This document shows positions 13,876-16,732 of a stretch of 16,732 nucleotides of DNA, piece by piece. A program made the translations under genes and the position numbers. Origin of the DNA: an uncultured Rhodospirillaceae bacterium. GTDB lineage: Bacteria; Pseudomonadota; Alphaproteobacteria; CAAGCB01; CAG-977. The notes under the pieces were generated by a model. It worked only from the letters and a program-made list of their open reading frames with translations. It searched no databases and had not been told where the DNA came from. The stretch covers positions 1 through 16,732 of the forward strand of contig USCC01000041.1 in assembly GCA_900553035.1 (NCBI GenBank). Reading direction: 5' to 3'. Each line of letters begins with the position of its first letter. Within the stretch, counting starts at the first letter, position 1.

Positions 13876-14838
13876 ATGGTGACGCACTCGCCATTTATGC
13901 TGAACAACAAGCGCATCATGGTGTGCGGGTATCAGGGAATGCTGGGGGCGGCGTTGATCCGGCGGCTGGAAGAGCTGGATTGTGAAATTATCCGTGCCGG
14001 CCATAAAGAGGTCGATTTCCTGGATGCGAAGGAAACTCGATCCTATTTTGAAAAAAAGAAACCGGACGCCGTGTTCATGCTGGCGGCTCGGGCGGGCGGG
14101 ATCTTTGCAAATAAAACGCGTCCGGCCGAATTCATCTATGAAAACACGATGATTGAACTGAATACGCTTCAGGCGTCTTATGAAGCCGGTGTGTCAAAAT
14201 TCATGCTGATGGGAAGCGCGTCGATGTATCCGATGAACTGCCCGCAGCCGATGAAGGAAAGTGAACTGATGTCCGGTCCTCTGGATCCGACGCATGTGGG
14301 TATTGCAATGGCGAAACTGACGGGCATGGTGGCCTGTGGATGTTACCGCCAGCAGTACGGAGAGGACAACATTACGGTCATTCCGACGAACCTGTACGGT
14401 CCCGGAGATAATTACGATCTGAAGAACAGTCACGTACTTCCGGCGCTGATCCGGAAAATCCATACGGCGAAGAAAAACGAAGACGCCGAGGTTGAAGTAT
14501 GGGGCACCGGCAATGCACGTCGGGAATTCCTGTATGTGGATGATATGGCGGACGCGGCGGTATTCCTGATGGAACGCTATTCGGAAGACGAGCCGGTGAA
14601 CGTCGGGACGGGAAAGGACATTTCAATCAAAGAGCTGGCGGAAATCGTGTGCCGGGTGATCGGTTATGACGGGCGCCTGATTTTCGACGCGATGAAGCCG
14701 GACGGCAAGCAGCGCAAGGTCTGTGACGTTTCAAAAATCACGGAAATGGGCTGGACGGCGCGGATGCCGCTTGAAGCGGGAATCCGGAAATCGTATGAAT
14801 GGTTTCTGGAACACATCCGTGAAATTGAAGAGGAATAA
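13876..14838 (+). CDS. GDP-L-fucose synthase-like NAD(P)-dependent epimerase/reductase, atypical active site
   Basis: An extended short-chain dehydrogenase of the GDP-L-fucose synthase (WcaG/Fcl) family, which makes GDP-fucose from the 4-keto-6-deoxymannose intermediate. The 320-aa product aligns along its full length: nucleotide-binding GYQGMLG (18-24), LAARAGGIFANKTRPAEFIY, PTNLYGPGDNY, NSHVLPAL with His186, REFLYVDDMA and FDAMKPDGKQRK. Two active-site positions differ. The YxxxK motif reads IAMAK (Ile143, Lys147) instead of YAIAK. The catalytic cysteine of GSSCIYP is Ser116 in GSASMYP, while Ser114 is kept. It may therefore catalyse a different reaction or be inactive; I give no gene symbol. 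The ribosome binding site AAAGGA is good. A terminator stands just before it and no promoter is visible. It may serve glycan synthesis along with the glycosyltransferase. Confidence 0.88.
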   Translation: MVTHSPFMLNNKRIMVCGYQGMLGAALIRRLEELDCEIIRAGHKEVDFLDAKETRSYFEKKKPDAVFMLAARAGGIFANKTRPAEFIYENTMIELNTLQASYEAGVSKFMLMGSASMYPMNCPQPMKESELMSGPLDPTHVGIAMAKLTGMVACGCYRQQYGEDNITVIPTNLYGPGDNYDLKNSHVLPALIRKIHTAKKNEDAEVEVWGTGNARREFLYVDDMADAAVFLMERYSEDEPVNVGTGKDISIKELAEIVCRVIGYDGRLIFDAMKPDGKQRKVCDVSKITEMGWTARMPLEAGIRKSYEWFLEHIREIEEE

Positions 14839-14855
14839 TTTTTTAAAATTTACTC

Positions 14856-14885
14856 TTGACTTCCAGATGTATTTTGTCGCATATT
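14856..14885 (+). promoter_or_regulatory. Promoter of tRNA-Ala
   Basis: TTGACT (14856-14861) and CATATT (14880-14885) are 18 bp apart, in the 66-nt gap after the reductase gene. Transcription would start near 14892, about 13 nt before the mature tRNA. Confidence 0.55.
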
Positions 14886-14904
14886 TCGCATGTCGACGGA
14901 CAAT

Positions 14905-14980
14905 GGGGGTGTAGCTCAGCTGGGAGAGCGACGCGTTCGCAATGCGTAGGTCAGGAGTTCGATCCTCCTCATCTCCACCA
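14905..14980 (+). tRNA. tRNA-Ala (anticodon CGC)
   Basis: A 76-nt cloverleaf with encoded CCA. The acceptor GGGGGTG pairs with CATCTCC, including the G3-U70 wobble that is the alanine identity element, and the discriminator is A. The D-arm is GCTC/GAGC. The anticodon stem ACGCG/TGCGT encloses TTCGCAA, giving CGC (reads GCG). The T-arm is AGGAG/CTCCT with loop TTCGATC. It has its own promoter and a terminator directly after. Confidence 0.97.
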
Positions 14981-14984
14981 TTTC

Positions 14985-15019
14985 AAAGCCTTATATTCTG
15001 CGGAATATAGGGCTTTTTT
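14985..15019 (+). terminator. Rho-independent terminator after tRNA-Ala
   Basis: AAAGCCTTATATTC (14985-14998) pairs with GAATATAGGGCTTT (15003-15016), 14 bp with one G-U pair, around a TGCG loop. Six T residues follow (15014-15019). It starts 5 nt after the tRNA CCA. Confidence 0.93.
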
Positions 15020-15129
15020 GATGTATGTTCTTTGGTGTCCGGATTTGCTCTTTTTTATATGCTTTTTTCTGTTTTTTGCACAAGATTCCGTGTTTGTTCG
15101 CGGTGTCAAAACCGATTCGCTTTTGCCAT

Positions 15130-15158
15130 AAAAAAAAGCCCCCAAAAACGGGAGCTTT
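15130..15158 (-). terminator. Minus-strand terminator with no recognised leftward gene
   Basis: On the minus strand AAAGCTCCC (15158-15150) pairs with GGGGGCTTT (15143-15135), closed by a G-U pair, with a 6-nt loop, and runs into eight T residues (complement of 15130-15137). On the plus strand the same position is a C-A mismatch and no T-run follows, so it works only leftward. It implies a leftward transcript arising between 15160 and about 15400. Confidence 0.7.
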
Positions 15159-15346
15159 CTTCGGATTATTTTTTCGGTTCCAAAAGGTTTACGGCTTCCG
15201 TCTGGTGGCTTCGTCGTCCTTGTCATCCGGTATTCCTTTCTTCAAAAACCGCGTTTAAGGCTTGTCGCTTTTCGTCATCAAGGATATGGCCGTGCCAGTG
15301 AACCGCGGAACGACTACGACGTCGGTTGCGGCCGCCTGAATAACCG

Positions 15347-15370
15347 GAGAAGCGGGGAAGCCCGCTTCTC
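15347..15370 (+). other. Perfect hairpin in the leader of the charged 77-residue protein gene
   Basis: GAGAAGCGGG (15347-15356) and CCCGCTTCTC (15361-15370) form a 10-bp stem with a GAAG tetraloop, about 20 nt before the AGGAG of the next gene. The downstream TCCTTTCTT is pyrimidine-rich but not a clean T-run. It could be a weak terminator of an upstream RNA or a leader stability element. Confidence 0.6.
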
Positions 15371-15401
15371 TCCTTTCTTAAACAAGATCAGGAGATAAAC
15401 A

Positions 15402-15635
15402 ATGGCTTATTACATTAAATTCGACCGCGACGGATATGGCCGAGACCGCTATCGGGACGATTACCGCCGCCGCGACCGCGACGGGTACGAACGCGACGAA
15501 CGGGGACGCTTTGACGATGAAAAAGAATACGGATCCCGCCGCCGCCGGCGTCACGAATATGACGATGACGACGACTACGACGACGAAGGGTACGGCGTCG
15601 AAAAGTACGAGAGGGACCGCCCTCCGCTGACTTGA
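15402..15635 (+). CDS. Arg/Asp/Tyr-rich low-complexity protein, unknown function
   Basis: A 77-aa product that I do not recognise. AGGAG stands 8 nt before the ATG, which supports it as a real gene. By my count it has 18 Arg, 18 Asp, 11 Tyr and 8 Glu, no Cys, Trp, Asn or Gln, and almost no hydrophobic residues. It starts MAYYIKFDRDGYGRDRYRDD, has a basic cluster SRRRRRH (about residues 45-51) and then an acidic cluster DDDDDYDDEGY (54-64). Such a mix of opposite charges with spaced Tyr and Gly suggests a disordered polyampholyte able to bind nucleic acid or form condensates; that is inference. There is no signal peptide or membrane span. It follows a leader hairpin. Antisense frames over it are long only because of its codon pattern. 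Confidence 0.75.
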   Translation: MAYYIKFDRDGYGRDRYRDDYRRRDRDGYERDERGRFDDEKEYGSRRRRRHEYDDDDDYDDEGYGVEKYERDRPPLT

Positions 15636-15696
15636 CGAAAACGGCCCCGAAACGCGGGAACCGTATAAAGACAAAGTCGGTGGTAAAAAAGAGATA

Positions 15697-15843
15697 ATGG
15701 AAATCAAAGAATTCCAGAACTCTCTTTTTAAAAAGAAGGAAGGCACTTTGACACACGAAGAGTTTAAAACCTCGGTTGAACACGTCATTGCCGCCGGGCT
15801 TCTCCTGCCGTTATTTACGGGTCGGCTTCAAAAACGCTTTTGA
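15697..15843 (+). CDS. Possible 48-residue protein
   Basis: The frame reads MEIKEFQNSLFKKKEGTLTH and ends LLLPLFTGRLQKRF. It has an amphipathic, charged first half and a hydrophobic stretch (EHVIAAGLLLPLF, about residues 28-40) before a basic end, which could be a membrane-associated helix. The ribosome binding site is weak (AAGAG about 4 nt upstream). The same frame is open without a start codon back to 15631 and is strongly charged there (DENGPETREPYKDK), so it may be the displaced end of the 77-residue frame or a separate small protein. No homology is recognised. An AT-rich TCAAAA/TTTTGA stem with T residues overlaps its stop and could end transcription. Confidence 0.45.
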   Translation: MEIKEFQNSLFKKKEGTLTHEEFKTSVEHVIAAGLLLPLFTGRLQKRF

Positions 15844-15899
15844 TTTTTAGACAAAATTATGATACCCTTTAGAAAATTATCCGGAAGCAGAGTGAGGTT

Positions 15900-16732
15900 A
15901 TGAGCGAAAGGCAATCAGCGAAAAAGAACGGTTTTTGGAGCGGACTTCCCTTAAAATTCTCAATTGCCGCTGCGGCGTTCGGTTTCGCCGCGCAGGAAGC
16001 CGGTGCGCAGAATGATGAGCCTTTGAAGCCCAATGTTGAAAACGTGACGCCGACGAATGCCGGGGATATGCTGTCGCGCGAAGATATCGCTGATTTCCGG
16101 GAGAAAGCCGTGGAATTTCGCCGGGAAATCGAGGAAAACCGCCGGGATATGGCCGAAGATATTCTTGAGGCGGCTGAAGGGCTGGATGCCTACAAAAGGC
16201 CTGTCCGAAAGGATTTTTCTTCCCGAGAAGACTATAAGCAGGCTCTTTCTTCCTGGAAAGAAGAACATCAGGCTCCGCAGAAAAAAAATTTTGATAATGC
16301 CGCAGAGTATGCCGATGCCGTCAGGGATTATAAAGATGCCCTGTCCGAGCGCATGGATGAAAAGATGAGCGTGCTGACCATGCTGAAGCTTCAGGAAATG
16401 GGCGGCGTTGTTCAGGAGGCCGCCGTCAATGTGCAGGAAGGAACCGCCGGCGTGCTGGAAAGCGCTTTCAAGTACGGGGCAAAGCTGGCGGATATGGATC
16501 CGTCTTCAAAAGAGTATGCACGGACGCTTGGAAAATATAAGAAGGAGGCTTCAAAGCAGGCCCAAAAAATGGCGAGGAAGGTTCGTTCAATGAAAGGCCA
16601 GCCCGGGGTCGCCGATGTTCTTCAGGAGATGGGGAACTATCTGCGCAACGAAAAGAAGCTGGACGCCGCAATCGCCAAAGGCGTTATCTCGAATAAAAAA
16701 ATCGTCAGCGTCAGACCAATGCTCGCCAGTTT
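15900..16732 (+). CDS. Exported helical protein with internal repeats, cut by the window edge
   Basis: An open frame from the ATG at 15900 to the window end, 277 codons without a stop. AGAG lies 7 nt and GAGG 2 nt before the ATG, and a -10-like TATGAT sits at 15858-15863 without a good -35. The start has a signal peptide: basic SERQSAKKNG, hydrophobic FSIAAAAFGFAA and a likely cut after Ala-Gly-Ala (residue 36). The mature part is highly charged and probably helical or coiled-coil (EDIADFREKAVEFRREIEEN). Two tandem units of 25 residues share P-x3-K/N-F-x5-Y-x2-A-x3-W/Y-K (Pro101 to Lys120 and Pro126 to Lys145). A looser third copy may be SSKEYARTLGKYKK near residue 202. I recognise no family. 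It probably acts in the periplasm or outside the cell. Confidence 0.8.
   Translation, partial: MSERQSAKKNGFWSGLPLKFSIAAAAFGFAAQEAGAQNDEPLKPNVENVTPTNAGDMLSREDIADFREKAVEFRREIEENRRDMAEDILEAAEGLDAYKRPVRKDFSSREDYKQALSSWKEEHQAPQKKNFDNAAEYADAVRDYKDALSERMDEKMSVLTMLKLQEMGGVVQEAAVNVQEGTAGVLESAFKYGAKLADMDPSSKEYARTLGKYKKEASKQAQKMARKVRSMKGQPGVADVLQEMGNYLRNEKKLDAAIAKGVISNKKIVSVRPMLAS

Larger units (their letters stand above)
15020..15401. other. Hairpin-rich intergenic region without a confident gene
   Basis: About 380 bp. It contains a minus-strand terminator (15130-15158), a 17-codon open frame with four consecutive Thr codons (15286-15339) and a perfect 10-bp hairpin (15347-15370). On the minus strand an AAAGGA site 7 nt before an ATG at 15226 opens a frame, but that frame runs through the terminator and into tRNA-Ala, so I do not call it. 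A small RNA on either strand is possible. Confidence 0.45.

Noticed and set aside
14969..15226. Minus-strand open frame of 85 codons with a good AAAGGA site
   Set aside because: It passes through the minus-strand terminator and the tRNA-Ala terminator and ends inside tRNA-Ala, so it cannot be a normal gene as read.
15378..15788. Minus-strand open frames of 122 and 136 codons opposite the charged 77-residue gene
   Set aside because: They arise from the GAC/CGC-rich codons of the plus-strand gene; only the plus-strand frame has a ribosome binding site at the right place.
1..16732. CRISPR array, insertion sequence or prophage genes
   Set aside because: No spaced repeats, transposase, integrase or terminal inverted repeats were seen anywhere in the window.

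Overview
The window looks like a chromosomal segment of an alphaproteobacterium of moderate GC content. This is inferred from gene order and family type, not from a marker gene. The cluster kdsD-lptC-lptA-lptB-rpoN-hpf-ptsN, a short HRDC-less ribonuclease D and a thrS-infC pair are all familiar in that class. Almost all of the window is housekeeping; the less usual material sits at the two ends and in a few gene details.

Left part (1-5880), all leftward: the start of an exported protein cut by the window edge, an empty stretch, then infC and thrS with a clear promoter, then a GT4 glycosyltransferase, a small lipoprotein and a glutathione S-transferase gene whose N-terminal frame is broken by an apparent 14-bp insertion. 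Terminators lie behind infC and behind the glycosyltransferase.

Middle part (5890-13850), all rightward: uppP (undecaprenyl-diphosphate phosphatase), tRNA-Leu(CAG), rnd, then the envelope/regulatory cluster. kdsD starts the Kdo pathway. lptC, lptA and lptB encode parts of the machine that carries LPS to the outer membrane. rpoN encodes sigma-54, hpf the hibernation factor (with its own promoter) and ptsN the EIIA-Ntr protein, followed by a strong terminator. Together with uppP and the glycosyltransferase this is an envelope-centred neighbourhood.

Right part (13850-16732), rightward: a GDP-L-fucose-synthase-like reductase that lacks the family's catalytic tyrosine, tRNA-Ala(CGC), about 380 bp with several hairpins but no clear gene, a 77-residue Arg/Asp/Tyr-rich protein, a possible 48-residue protein, and an exported helical protein with internal repeats that runs off the window.

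Best candidates for new biology: the charged 77-residue protein and its neighbours; four contiguous 11-bp direct repeats in front of the left-edge exported gene, which also carries a ten-C tract; a probable AUA start codon for infC; and the Tyr-to-Ile change in the reductase.
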